DNA of 64,000 nucleotides from RAM1 sp041905405 (lineage in GTDB: Bacteria; Pseudomonadota; Gammaproteobacteria; Burkholderiales; Burkholderiaceae_C): the NCBI GenBank assembly GCA_041905405.1, contig JAYRLC010000017.1, forward strand, positions 12,191 through 76,190, written 5' to 3'. Below are positions 17,508-29,256 of this stretch, piece after piece. The position numbers were made by a program, and so were the translations under genes. Each line of letters opens with the position of its first letter. Position 1 is the first letter of the stretch. Below the pieces are notes generated by a model. The model ran no database searches, was not told the DNA's origin, and worked only from the letters and a program-made list of their open reading frames with translations.

Positions 17508-18584
17508 TCAGCCCTTCAGGGCCGCCCCGATCAGGCGGCACAGCGCCTGCGTTTCGGCATCGTCCACGCCGGACAGCTCCAGCCCGATCTGGCCACGTGC
17601 CACGCGGTGCGGCGCCACGGCCACCACAGGGTCGCCATCGCGCAACCGCTGCGCCAGGCCGGCAGCGTCCACGCCTGCCACGTCAGCATCCACGGTCAGC
17701 CACAGCCGGTCAAAGCCGTTGCCCTGCGGGTCCGGCTCGCGCGCGGCCGTGACGCCGGGCCATGCAAGCGACGCTGCCTGCACCGCGTCCAGCCGCCGCT
17801 GCTGCGCCGGGCGCCACGATTCCATGGACACATGTTCGCGCAGGTCGATGGCGGCGATCACGCCGGCCAGGGCTTCCTTGGTGGGCTTCATGCCACGGCC
17901 GATGCCGCCGTGCTGCGCCTGCACCGCCGCGACCAGATCCGCCCGGCCCATCACCAGCCCCGCGGTCGGCGCGCGCAGGTATTTCTGGGCGCTGACCAGC
18001 ACCAGGTCCGCACCGCCAGTCACCAGTTCGCTCACCCGCAGGTCCTGCGCCGCCGCGTCCAGGATCAGCGGCACGCCCGCCGCCCGCGCGACCTGCGCCA
18101 GCGCCGCCGTTGTTGCCGCGCCCGAGCCGGGCGCCAGGTGCGACTCCACTGCCAGCACCGCCGCCGTGCCCGGCAGGCGGGCCGCCGCCCGCGCCTCGTC
18201 CAGGTCCGTGCAGACCACCGGCATGGCCCCGGCCAGGCGCACGGCCTGCACGATGGGTTGCCCGTAATTCACCTGGTGGCCCGCCAGCAGCACCACCCGG
18301 TGCGCCATGCCGGTGGCGTCGGGCAGCCGGGCGATGCGGGCCACGTCGCTGCCGGCCATGCACGCCGCCACCGCCAGCGTCACGCCAGCGGCCGTGCAAT
18401 GCGTCACGCAGGCCGCCGGCGCGCCGCTCCAGCGGGCAATGCGTTCACCCGCCAGCGCCTGCAGCTCCTCCATAACCACATAACGTCCCAGCATCTGCGC
18501 CACGGCCGCCGCCACGGCTTCGTCGCTGCGCGACACACCGTACGGCGTGGCCGTGCCCCAGGCATTGATCACCCGGCGCAGCAT
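17508..18584 (-). CDS. SelA/DgaE-like PLP-dependent enzyme
   Basis: A fold-type I PLP enzyme of 358 residues related to L-seryl-tRNA(Sec) selenium transferase and to DgaE-type ammonia-lyases. Evidence includes the N-terminal I-N-A-W-G-T, M-E-E-L-Q, the block T-H-C-T-A-A at 61-66, the cofactor-ring aspartate D176 in I-L-D-A-A, and the Schiff-base lysine K201 in S-A-Q-K-Y. It is about 100 residues shorter than SelA, lacks the SelA N-terminal tRNA-binding domain, and no selB or selC is nearby. A role in selenocysteine synthesis is therefore unlikely; a small-molecule lyase or aldolase role is more likely. The start overlaps the upstream gene's stop by one base (TGATG). Confidence 0.82.
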   Translation of the reverse strand: MLRRVINAWGTATPYGVSRSDEAVAAAVAQMLGRYVVMEELQALAGERIARWSGAPAACVTHCTAAGVTLAVAACMAGSDVARIARLPDATGMAHRVVLLAGHQVNYGQPIVQAVRLAGAMPVVCTDLDEARAAARLPGTAAVLAVESHLAPGSGAATTAALAQVARAAGVPLILDAAAQDLRVSELVTGGADLVLVSAQKYLRAPTAGLVMGRADLVAAVQAQHGGIGRGMKPTKEALAGVIAAIDLREHVSMESWRPAQQRRLDAVQAASLAWPGVTAAREPDPQGNGFDRLWLTVDADVAGVDAAGLAQRLRDGDPVVAVAPHRVARGQIGLELSGVDDAETQALCRLIGAALKG

Positions 18585-19342
18585 CAGGCGACCTGTTTGA
18601 AGACGCGCAGCCACTTGCGCGCCGGCAGGCCCCAGCGGCTTTCGATGTCCGCCGCACGCGCCAGCAGCTGTTCCCGCGCCGGGGCCGACGGGCTGCGCTG
18701 CGCCAGCACCACCGTGTTGCCCTCGCGCGTGGGCCGGAAGGCCCAGACCGCGCCAGCACCGAACGCCGCGGTGATCTTCTGCAGGCTCTGCTCGTAGCTG
18801 GACGACCGCCCGAACAGGTTGACCGTCATGCAGCCGTCGTCGGTGAGCAGGCGCCGGCAATCGGCATAGAAGGGCTCGCTGTCCAGCACGGGCGCGGCGG
18901 CCTCATGGTCGTACAGGTCCACCTGCAACGCGTCGATCTGGCCGCGCCAGTGCTCATGGGCCGCCACCTCGGCAGCGTCGCCCAGCACGACCGACAGCCG
19001 TGCGTCGTCGGCGGGCAGCTTGAACCACAGCCGGCAGGCCGCCACCACCTGCGGATTCAGCTCGATCGCCGTGGTCTTCATGCGCAGCCGCTTGTGGCAG
19101 AACTTGGTGAGCGCCGCGGCGCCCAGGCCCAGCTGCATGGCGTGGCGTTTCGCCACCGACGCGGGCTCCACGAACAGCAGCCAGGCCATCATGCGCTGCA
19201 CGTAGTCCAGGTCGATGTCGTAGGGCGTGGCCAGGTTCATGGAGCCCTGCACCCACTCGGTACCCAGATGCAGGTAGCGCTTGTCCCCGTGGTCGGAGAA
19301 GTTGACTTCCGGCAGCGCGGGCGGGGTCGTCTTGCGGGCCAT
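18584..19342 (-). CDS. Spermidine-synthase-like methyltransferase-fold protein
   Basis: A 252-residue Rossmann-fold protein of the SpeE-like family. The nucleotide-binding loop is L-G-L-G-A-A-A-L, followed by the acidic A-I-E-L-N-P strand end, the G-D-A-A-E turn and V-D-L-Y-D-H, which takes the place of the catalytic D-x-Y-D region. It lacks a full N-terminal beta domain, and no speD or speA lies nearby, so true spermidine synthesis is uncertain. One-base overlaps with both neighbours (at 18584 and 19342) place it in a four-gene unit with tatD, the hypoxanthine glycosylase and the PLP enzyme. Confidence 0.82.
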   Translation of the reverse strand: MARKTTPPALPEVNFSDHGDKRYLHLGTEWVQGSMNLATPYDIDLDYVQRMMAWLLFVEPASVAKRHAMQLGLGAAALTKFCHKRLRMKTTAIELNPQVVAACRLWFKLPADDARLSVVLGDAAEVAAHEHWRGQIDALQVDLYDHEAAAPVLDSEPFYADCRRLLTDDGCMTVNLFGRSSSYEQSLQKITAAFGAGAVWAFRPTREGNTVVLAQRSPSAPAREQLLARAADIESRWGLPARKWLRVFKQVA

Positions 19343-19887
19343 CAGACCAGCCCGTACTGCGTGAACACCGCGCGCCAGGCATCCAGCTTGCGCTCGAAGC
19401 GCCAGGACGCATTGGCCGGGCTGCTGCTGGGCAGCTTGTGCGCGGGCAGGCCCAGCGACGCCGCATGGCGCGCGTGGCGCCAGCTTTCGCCGCCGTTGTG
19501 GGCCATGGCGGCCAGCCGCGGCAGGCGCCGCGCCAGCGCGGCAAAGTCGTTGACCACCGCGTGGCGGATGCTGGTGTCCAGGCTGCCTTCGCGTTCGCAG
19601 GACGCATAGACGTCCCACAGGCCCAGCCCCCGGGCCAGCAGCCACTGCAGCCGCTGTGCGTAGCCGTCCGGCAGGACATGCGCGGGCCATACCGCCTGCA
19701 GGATGCGCCAGAAATGGTTCTGCGGATGGGCGTAGTACTGACCCATGGCCAGCGACCGGCCGCCGGGGAAACTGCCCAGCACCAGCACCACCGTGTTCTG
19801 CGACACCACGGGGGGCAGCCCCTGCAGGCGCGGGGCGCCCGCCGGTTCAGGCACGGACGTGGATGCGGGAAGTGACGGGACTTTCAT
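19342..19887 (-). CDS. DNA-deoxyinosine (hypoxanthine) glycosylase
   Basis: A member of the uracil-DNA-glycosylase superfamily, family 6, that removes hypoxanthine arising from adenine deamination in DNA. It carries the family motif L-G-S-F-P-G followed by S-L, then Q-Y-Y-A-H-P-Q-N-H-F-W, and a C-terminal S-S-S-P-A-N block. The 181-residue version starts at ATG 19887. An alternative TTG at 19911 would overlap the tatD stop (TTGA) and add eight codons. Its pairing with tatD, another DNA-processing nuclease, suggests a DNA maintenance unit. Confidence 0.88.
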   Translation of the reverse strand: MKVPSLPASTSVPEPAGAPRLQGLPPVVSQNTVVLVLGSFPGGRSLAMGQYYAHPQNHFWRILQAVWPAHVLPDGYAQRLQWLLARGLGLWDVYASCEREGSLDTSIRHAVVNDFAALARRLPRLAAMAHNGGESWRHARHAASLGLPAHKLPSSSPANASWRFERKLDAWRAVFTQYGLV

Positions 19888-19907
19888 GCAGGGGGCTGAT
19901 TGTGGCC

Positions 19908-20744
19908 TCAAACCAGCGCCGTATCGATCAGCGGCGCCAGCCGGGGCAGCGCTGCGCAGGCGTTGCGCGTGGTGGCCTGCGCCAGCTCGGCGACGCTGAT
20001 GCCGCGCAGTTGGGCTACGACGGCGCCGATGCGCGGCAGCTCGCCCGGCTCGTTGCGGCCCTGGGCCTGGCCGGCGCCGCGCTCTTGCGCCGTGCGGTAC
20101 AGCCAGTGCGGCGGGATGTCGGGTGAGTCGGTCTCCATGACAAGCGCCTCCAGCGGCAACGCGGCCGCCAGACGCCGGATCTGCAGCGCGCGATCAAACG
20201 TGGCCGCGCCGCCAAAGCCGAGCCTGAAACCCATGTCCACAAAGGCTTGCGCCTGTTGCAGGCTGCCGTTGAAAGCGTGGGCGATGCCCCCGGTCACGGG
20301 CAGCTCGCGCAGGTGACGCAGCAGCTTGTCCGCGGAGCGGCGCACGTGCACGATGACCGGCAGGCCATGGCGTCGCGCCAGGCGAAGCTGCTCGCGGTAG
20401 AAGTGCTGCTGGCGGCCGTCGTCCAGCCCAGGCGCGAAATAGTCCAGGCCGATCTCGCCCACGGCCACCAGCCGCGGGTCCTGTGCATGCGCGGCCAGCG
20501 CGGCGTCCAGCGCCTCCAGATCGGCGTCGCGCGCCTGCGGCGTGCACAGCGGATGGATGCCCAGCGCATAGCTGTCGCCGAAGCGGTGCGCCAGCAACCG
20601 CACCGCGTCAAAGTTGTCCACGCTCACCGCCGGCAGCACGCAGTGGGCCACGCCCGCGGCCGCGGCACGCTCGCGAACGGCAGCCACGTCGGCGGCCAGC
20701 TCGGGCGCATCCAGGTGGCAGTGCGTGTCGATCCAGGGCGTCAT
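19908..20744 (-). CDS. TatD-family metal-dependent hydrolase
   Basis: TIM-barrel metal-dependent deoxyribonuclease family, 278 residues. The metal ligands are visible as D-T-H-C-H-L-D at residues 5-11, G-E-I-G-L-D-Y near the middle, H-V-R and H-A-F-N-G, and M-E-T-D-S-P at the C-terminal end. I chose the ATG at 20744 because the family always starts a few residues before the H-x-H motif; the longer frame would add 34 unconserved residues. It is divergent from the HtrA-like protease gene at 20857 and is the first gene of the 20.7-17.5 kb unit. Confidence 0.92.
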   Translation of the reverse strand: MTPWIDTHCHLDAPELAADVAAVRERAAAAGVAHCVLPAVSVDNFDAVRLLAHRFGDSYALGIHPLCTPQARDADLEALDAALAAHAQDPRLVAVGEIGLDYFAPGLDDGRQQHFYREQLRLARRHGLPVIVHVRRSADKLLRHLRELPVTGGIAHAFNGSLQQAQAFVDMGFRLGFGGAATFDRALQIRRLAAALPLEALVMETDSPDIPPHWLYRTAQERGAGQAQGRNEPGELPRIGAVVAQLRGISVAELAQATTRNACAALPRLAPLIDTALV

Positions 20745-20856
20745 GCCGCCGATGATGCCCCAGCCCAGACCCCGGCATAGATGCGGGGCGCGGCAAACCG
20801 TGATACCGTGTGTTTTCGCTTCCCCCGTTTCTTGTTGCAGTGTCACAGGTGAACCG

Positions 20857-21807
20857 ATGCGAAGGCCCGCCCTCTACAGCCAGTCCACGCGCCCCCAGGC
20901 GCCCGCTGCGCAGCCGGTGAATCCCGCGGCAGCGCCCGTGCCGCCGTCGCGCCTGCGACGGGCCGCGGCCAGCCCGCGCACGCTATGGGCCGCGATCGGC
21001 GTGCTCGCGCTGCTGCTGGCCCTGAGCGTGGCGCTCGCGCTCAAGCCCGGCCAGCGCCGCATCACCCAGGACGACATCAACGCCGCCGTCCTCAAGACGC
21101 TGGAGACTGCCAATATCCCGTCGGCCGCCGCCCGCGCGGCCGAGAACATCCGGCCTTCGGTGGTGCGCGTGGTCAGCTACGTGAAGAAAAGCAGCCTCAA
21201 GGACGCAGCCAAGGGCAAGCCCGCCCACACCCCGCTGGCCAAAGACGCCAAGCCCGAAGACGACGAAGTGGAGTACGGCGTGGGCACTGGCGTGGTCATC
21301 GTGGACAAGGGCATCATCCTGACCAACCTGCACGTGGTCAGCGGCGCCGACCGCATCAAGGTCACTTTCTCCGACGGCCTGGAGGCCGAAGCCCGCATCA
21401 CCGGCGTGCAGGCCGAAAACGACCTGGCCGTGCTGCAGGCCAGCAAGATCCCCGACGACCTGATCGCCGCCACGATGCGCTCCACCGCCGACCTGCAGCC
21501 GGGCGACCAGGTGGTGGCCGTGGGCTTTCCGTTCGGCATCGGTCCGTCCACGTCGGCGGGCGTGGTGTCGGGCCTGAAGCGCGCGTTCCGCTCGCCCGAG
21601 GGCAAGCAGGAAATGACCAACCTGATCCAGTTCGACGCGGCGGCCAACCCCGGCAATTCGGGCGGCCCGCTTGTCACCATGGACGGCGAGGTGGTGGGCA
21701 TCGTCACGGCCATCCTCAACCCCACGTCGGCCCGCACCTTCATCGGCATCGGCTTTGCGGTGCCCATCGAGAACGCGGCCACGGCCGCCGGCCTGCCCCC
21801 CTTCTGA
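20857..21807 (+). CDS. Membrane-anchored HtrA/DegP-like serine protease without PDZ domain
   Basis: Trypsin-fold protease of 316 residues. A proline/alanine-rich N-terminus is followed by one transmembrane segment (about 44-62), so the protease domain faces the periplasm. The catalytic triad is H159 (L-H-V-V), D189 (E-N-D-L) and S268 (G-N-S-G-G). The chain ends soon after the protease fold, so the PDZ domain of DegP/DegS is missing. It lies 29 bases before the MoxR ATPase gene and may belong to the same transcript as the MoxR-DUF58-VWA genes. Confidence 0.9.
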   Translation: MRRPALYSQSTRPQAPAAQPVNPAAAPVPPSRLRRAAASPRTLWAAIGVLALLLALSVALALKPGQRRITQDDINAAVLKTLETANIPSAAARAAENIRPSVVRVVSYVKKSSLKDAAKGKPAHTPLAKDAKPEDDEVEYGVGTGVVIVDKGIILTNLHVVSGADRIKVTFSDGLEAEARITGVQAENDLAVLQASKIPDDLIAATMRSTADLQPGDQVVAVGFPFGIGPSTSAGVVSGLKRAFRSPEGKQEMTNLIQFDAAANPGNSGGPLVTMDGEVVGIVTAILNPTSARTFIGIGFAVPIENAATAAGLPPF

Positions 21808-21836
21808 CGTCAGCAACTTCCGATCGAAAGACCCGC

Positions 21837-22865
21837 ATGGAAACGCCCACCTCCCAGGACTCAGCAACGGCCCAGTTGATGGAACAGATCCTCTACGAGG
21901 TCAAGCGCGTCGTCGTCGGCCAGGACCGCTTTCTGGAGCGCGTGATGGTCGCCATGCTGGCCCAGGGCCACCTGCTGGTCGAAGGCGTACCGGGCCTGGC
22001 CAAGACGCTGACCGTCAAGACGCTGGCCAGCACCGTGCGCGGACAGTTCAAGCGCATCCAGTTCACGCCCGACCTGGTGCCGGCCGACCTGGTGGGCACG
22101 CGCATCTACAACCAGAAGACCGGCGACTTCACCACGTCGCTGGGTCCCGTCTTCACCAACCTGCTGCTGGCCGACGAAATCAACCGCGCGCCGGCCAAGG
22201 TGCAAAGCGCGCTGCTGGAAGTGATGCAGGAACGCCAGGTGACGATCGCCGGCGAAACGCACAAGGTGCCCAACCCCTTCCTGGTCATGGCCACGCAGAA
22301 CCCGATCGAGACCGAGGGCACCTACCCCTTGCCCGAGGCGCAGGTGGACCGCTTCATGATGAAGGTGCTGGTGGACTACCCGACCGACGAAGAGGAGTTC
22401 GTCATCGTCAGCCGCGTCACCGGCCCGGCCGTGGACGTGACGCCCGTGGCCACCACCGAGCAGCTCGCCGCGCTGCAGGCCGAATGCCGCCGCGTCTACG
22501 TGGACCCGTCGCTCGTGCAGTACGCGGTCAAGCTCGTGTCGGCCACGCGCAACCCTGACAAGCACGGCCTGAAGGACATGAACAGGTTCATCACCTTCGG
22601 CGCGAGCCCCCGAGCGACCATCAACCTGACCGAGGGCGCGCGCGCGCTGGCCATGCTGCGCGGACGCACCTACGCCCTGCCAGAGGACATGACCGACCTG
22701 GTGCCCGACGTGCTGCGCCACCGCGTGGTGCTGTCGTACGAGGCCCTGTCCGAAGGGCTCACCCCCGACGGGCTGGTCAGCAAGATCATGGCCAAGATTC
22801 CCGCGCCGGCCAAACCGCTTGAGCACGAGAAGCTGGCTCTTGAGCCGCAGAAGCTGTACGCCTGA
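21837..22865 (+). CDS. MoxR-family AAA+ ATPase
   Basis: Cytoplasmic AAA+ ATPase of 342 residues, a chaperone-like protein for assembly or insertion of VWA-domain partners. Walker A is G-V-P-G-L-A-K-T at 50-57 and Walker B is L-L-A-D-E-I-N-R-A-P at about 110-119. The sensor motif is A-T-Q-N-P-I-E-x-E-G-T-Y-P-L-P-E-A, diagnostic of MoxR. It is followed after 24 bases by a DUF58 gene and then a VWA gene, the classic MoxR operon order. Confidence 0.95.
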   Translation: METPTSQDSATAQLMEQILYEVKRVVVGQDRFLERVMVAMLAQGHLLVEGVPGLAKTLTVKTLASTVRGQFKRIQFTPDLVPADLVGTRIYNQKTGDFTTSLGPVFTNLLLADEINRAPAKVQSALLEVMQERQVTIAGETHKVPNPFLVMATQNPIETEGTYPLPEAQVDRFMMKVLVDYPTDEEEFVIVSRVTGPAVDVTPVATTEQLAALQAECRRVYVDPSLVQYAVKLVSATRNPDKHGLKDMNRFITFGASPRATINLTEGARALAMLRGRTYALPEDMTDLVPDVLRHRVVLSYEALSEGLTPDGLVSKIMAKIPAPAKPLEHEKLALEPQKLYA

Positions 22866-22889
22866 CCTTCGCCTGCCGTCACACCCGCC

Positions 22890-23882
22890 ATGCTGTTCTT
22901 CCGCCGCAAACCCGCCAAACCCGCCGACGCCGCGCCCCCTGTGGCACGCGCGCCCGGCGCCGAGCAGGTGCTGCGCCGGCTCGAATGGACCGTGATCCGC
23001 CGGCTGGACGGGCTGCTGCAGGGTGACTACCGCACGCTCATGCGCGGCGCCGGCCTCGACCTGGCGGACCTGCGCGAATACCAGTTGCACGACGACGTGC
23101 GCCACATCGACTGGAACGTCACGGCACGCATGCAGCAGCCCCACGTGCGCGTGTTCACCGAAGACCGCGAGATGGCCGCCTGGTTCCTGCTGGACCTGAG
23201 CCCGTCCATCGACTTTGGCTCGGGCGACCAGCGCAAGCAGCAGGTGTCCGCCGAATTCGTGGCCACGCTGGCGCGCCTGCTCACGGGCCACGGCAACCGC
23301 GTGGGCGCCATGCTGTACGGCACCGGCAACGACACCGTCATTCCCGCGCGCAGCGGCCGCCGCCACGTGCTGCACCTGCTGCACCGCATGCAGCAGCGGC
23401 CCGACTATGCGGGCGCCAGCAGCACGCGGCTGCACGAGCTGCTGCAGTCAGCCGCCAGCACGATCAAGCGCCGGTCCACCGTGTTCGTGGTGTCGGACTT
23501 CATCAGCGAGCCCGGTTGGGAAAAGCCGCTGGGCCAGCTTGCGCAGCGGCACGAAGTGGTGGCCGTTCGCCTGCTGGACCCGCTGGAGATCGACCTGCCG
23601 GACCTGGGCCTGATCACGCTGCGCGACGCAGAGTCGGGCGAACAGGTGCTGGTGGACACGCATGACGCGGGCTTTCGCCGGCGCTTCTCGCGCATCGCGG
23701 CCCAGCGCGAGGCGGACCTGCGCCAGGCGCTGGTCATGGCCGGCGTGGATGCGCTGGAGCTGTCCACGGACGGCGACCTGGTGGACGCGGTCATGCGCTT
23801 CACCGAGCTGCGCAAGCGGCGCAGTCAACTGTCGGGCGGTGGCCTGCCCGCCCATATCAGCAGCACGAGAAAGGCCGCCTGA
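22890..23882 (+). CDS. DUF58 domain protein of the MoxR operon
   Basis: A 330-residue soluble protein. The DUF58 signature is seen as D-x-R-E-Y-Q-L-H-D-D-V-R-H-I-D-W-N-V-T-A-R (split across about 61-82), followed by a degenerate VWA-like fold (L-L-D-L-S-P-S-I-D-F-G). It always accompanies MoxR ATPases and is thought to bridge the ATPase and membrane VWA proteins. ATG at 22890. The next gene starts two bases after its stop. Confidence 0.92.
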   Translation: MLFFRRKPAKPADAAPPVARAPGAEQVLRRLEWTVIRRLDGLLQGDYRTLMRGAGLDLADLREYQLHDDVRHIDWNVTARMQQPHVRVFTEDREMAAWFLLDLSPSIDFGSGDQRKQQVSAEFVATLARLLTGHGNRVGAMLYGTGNDTVIPARSGRRHVLHLLHRMQQRPDYAGASSTRLHELLQSAASTIKRRSTVFVVSDFISEPGWEKPLGQLAQRHEVVAVRLLDPLEIDLPDLGLITLRDAESGEQVLVDTHDAGFRRRFSRIAAQREADLRQALVMAGVDALELSTDGDLVDAVMRFTELRKRRSQLSGGGLPAHISSTRKAA

Positions 23883-23884
23883 CC

Positions 23885-24925
23885 ATGCATTTCCTCTGGC
23901 CCCAATTCCTGTGGCTGTTGCTGGCGCTGCCGGTGCTGGTGGCGCTGTACGCGTGGCTCATGCGCCGCAAGAAGAAAAACACGCTGCGCTACGCGTCCCT
24001 GTCCATCGTGAAGGAAGCCATGGGCGCGGGCCAGAGCGCGCGCCGCCACATTCCGCCCGTGCTGTTCCTGCTGGCCATTGCCGCGATGCTGGTGGCCGCG
24101 GCGCGGCCGGTGGCGGTGGTGACGCTGCCGTCCAACCAGCAGACCATCATCCTGGCCATGGACGTGTCGGGCAGCATGCGCGCCACCGACGTGCAGCCCA
24201 ACCGGCTGGTGGCCGCCCAGGAAGCCGCCAAGAAATTCCTGGTCGACCTGCCGCGCCACGTGAAGGTGGGCATCGTCGCCTTTGCCGGCTCGGCCCAGGT
24301 GGCGCAGCTGCCCACGGTGAACCGCGAGGACCTGGTCACCGCGATCGACCGCTTCCAGCTGCAGCGGGCCACGGCCACGGGCAATGCCATCGTCATCTCG
24401 CTGGCCACGCTGTTCCCCGACGCGGGCATTGACCTGCAGCAGATGGGCTCGCAGCGCTTCGGCTCACAGGCCCGCTCGCTGAACGACCCGCCCAAGGAAA
24501 AAAAGGATTTCACCCCCGTCGCGCCGGGCTCCTACACGTCGGCCGCCATCATCATGCTGACCGACGGCCAGCGCACCACGGGCGTGGACCCGCTGGAGGC
24601 CGCCAAGATGGCCGCCGACCGTGGCGTGCGCGTGTACACGGTGGGTATCGGCACCGTGGACGGCGAAACCATCGGCTTTGAAGGCTGGTCCATGCGCGTG
24701 CGCCTGGACGAGGAAACACTGAAGGCCGTGGCCGGCCGCACGCAGGCCGAGTATTTCTACGCCGGCACGGCGGGCGACCTGAAGAAGGTGTACGAAACCC
24801 TGAGCTCGCGCCTGACGGTCGAGAAGAAAGAGACCGAGGTGGCCGGCCTGTTCGCGCTGGCCGCCGCGGTGCTGGCCCTGCTGTCGGCCGGCCTGTCGGT
24901 GCTGTGGTTCAACCGCATCCTCTGA
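23885..24925 (+). CDS. VWA-domain membrane protein (BatA-like)
   Basis: A 346-residue inner-membrane protein with hydrophobic segments at about 5-22 and 57-76, a periplasmic VWA domain and a C-terminal membrane segment (about 318-340). The metal-ion-dependent adhesion site D-V-S-G-S begins near residue 92, with T-A-T-G near 160 and L-T-D-G-Q near 225 completing it. It begins two bases after the DUF58 stop. Unlike aerotolerance (Bat) operons there is no BatB/C/D gene after it; the strand switches to katG. Confidence 0.92.
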   Translation: MHFLWPQFLWLLLALPVLVALYAWLMRRKKKNTLRYASLSIVKEAMGAGQSARRHIPPVLFLLAIAAMLVAAARPVAVVTLPSNQQTIILAMDVSGSMRATDVQPNRLVAAQEAAKKFLVDLPRHVKVGIVAFAGSAQVAQLPTVNREDLVTAIDRFQLQRATATGNAIVISLATLFPDAGIDLQQMGSQRFGSQARSLNDPPKEKKDFTPVAPGSYTSAAIIMLTDGQRTTGVDPLEAAKMAADRGVRVYTVGIGTVDGETIGFEGWSMRVRLDEETLKAVAGRTQAEYFYAGTAGDLKKVYETLSSRLTVEKKETEVAGLFALAAAVLALLSAGLSVLWFNRIL

Positions 24926-24944
24926 ACAGGTCCGGCCCCCGGCA

Positions 24945-27158
<2,214 letters not shown>

Positions 27159-27267
27159 GGTGGTTCTCCTGAACTGCGGGGGGATGAGCACCCAATGTAG
27201 AAATTCGCGAACTATTTGTCGATTAAATCAACTTCATTTCTTTGATAGATATTGTCAATTTATAGAT
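27159..27267 (-). promoter_or_regulatory. AT-rich katG promoter region, possible OxyR control
   Basis: Bases 27195-27267 are strikingly AT-rich for this genome. They contain ATAG at 27245 followed, after seven bases, by CAAT (an OxyR half-site would be ATAG-N7-CTAT), a second ATAG at 27262 and the imperfect palindrome TTGATAGATATTGTCAA (27243-27259). No oxyR gene is adjacent. OxyR control is known for katG in many proteobacteria; here it is inferred from a partial match only. Confidence 0.4.
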
Positions 27268-27946
<679 letters not shown>

Positions 27947-27954
<8 letters not shown>

Positions 27955-29203
27955 AGCGCAGCGCCTCTGCCGGGTTGACGCGGCTGGCGCGCCAGCTCGG
28001 GTAGATGGTGGCGGCAAACGCCAGCACCAGCGATATCACGGCCACCGGCACGATGTCGCCGTTCTGCGGGTCGCTGGGCATGTGGCTGATGAGGTAGATG
28101 TCCTTGGGCAGGAAGCTCGCCTGGAACAGGCGCTCCAGCGCCGGCACGATCACGTCGATGTTGAACGCGATGCCCAGCCCCAGCAGCAGCCCGGCCAGTG
28201 TGCCAATCACGCCCACCATCGCCCCCTGCACCATGAACACCCCCATGATGCTGGACGGGCTGGCCCCCAGCGTGCGCAGGATGGCAATGTCGGCGCGCTT
28301 GTCGGTCACGGTCATGACCAGCGTGCTGACCAGGTTGAACGCCGCCACGGCCACGATCAGCGTGAGGATGATGAACATCATGCGTTTTTCAAGCTGCACG
28401 GCGGCGAACCAGGTGCGGTTCTGGCGCGTCCAGTCGCGCAGCAGCACGCGGCCGGTGATCATGGGGCTGAGCTCGTCCACCACGCCGCGGGCCCGGTGCA
28501 GGTCCTTGAGCTTCAGGCGGATGCCCGTGGGGCCTTCGAGCCGAAAGATCAGCGCCGCATCGTCGATGTGCAGCATGGCCAGGGCCGAGTCGTATTCGTA
28601 GTGGCCGGAGTCAAAGGTGCCCACCACGGTCATCTGCTTCAGGCGCGGCACCACGCCGGCAGGCGTGACCTGGCCGCTGGGCGCGATCAGCGTCACCGCG
28701 TCGCCCTCGCGCACGCCCAGCGAGCGCGCCAGCTCGCCGCCCAGCACGATGCCGAACGCGCCCGGCTGCAGGCGTGACAGCACGGTGTCGCGCAGCACGC
28801 CGGCCAGGTCGGTCACCTCGGGCTCGCGCGCGGGGTCGATGCCGCGCACCAGCACGCCCTTCATGTCTTCGCCGCGGGCCAGCAGCGCCTGCGCCGCCAC
28901 GAACGGCGCGATGCCCGTCACCTCGGGGTGGCGCTTGACCTCGGCCATGGTGCGGCTCACGTCCGGCAGCGCGCCGCCGCCGGGCTCGAAGATCTCGATG
29001 TGCGACACCACGCTGAGCATGCGGTCGCGCACCTCTTTCTGGAAGCCGTTCATCACCGACAGCACGATGATGAGCGCGGCCACCCCGAGCGCGATGCCCA
29101 GCATGGACACGCCCGAGATGAACGAGATGAAGCCGTTGCGCCGGGTCGCGCGGCCCGCACGGGTGTAGCGCCAGCCCAGGGCCAGCTCGTAGGGAACTTG
29201 CAT
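27947..29203 (-). CDS. lolC: Lipoprotein-releasing system transmembrane protein LolC/LolE
   Basis: Inner-membrane ABC permease of 418 residues. It has an N-terminal transmembrane segment (about 22-47), a large periplasmic domain and three C-terminal membrane segments (about 270-415), the MacB/LolE topology. It ends with the permease-domain motif P-S-W-R-A-S-R-V-N-P-A-E-A-L-R-Y-E. Only one permease gene accompanies lolD, as in betaproteobacteria, so it likely works as a homodimer (LolF type). It is divergent from the gene at 29257. Confidence 0.95.
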
Positions 29204-29256
29204 GAAAAAGCGTGATGGAAGGGTCGCGGGATTGTTACATCCCGGACAATAGCGGC

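Noticed and set aside
17508..18584. Authentic selA (selenocysteine synthase)
   Set aside because: Too short, no N-terminal SelA domain, and no selB or selC nearby.
16014..18797. 927-codon plus-strand open frame opposite the ATPase and PLP-enzyme genes
   Set aside because: Antisense shadow spanning two well-supported genes, with low-complexity histidine/glutamine/arginine-rich translation.
18584..19342. Confident spermidine synthase (speE)
   Set aside because: The N-terminal domain is reduced and no polyamine genes are nearby; kept as spermidine-synthase-like.
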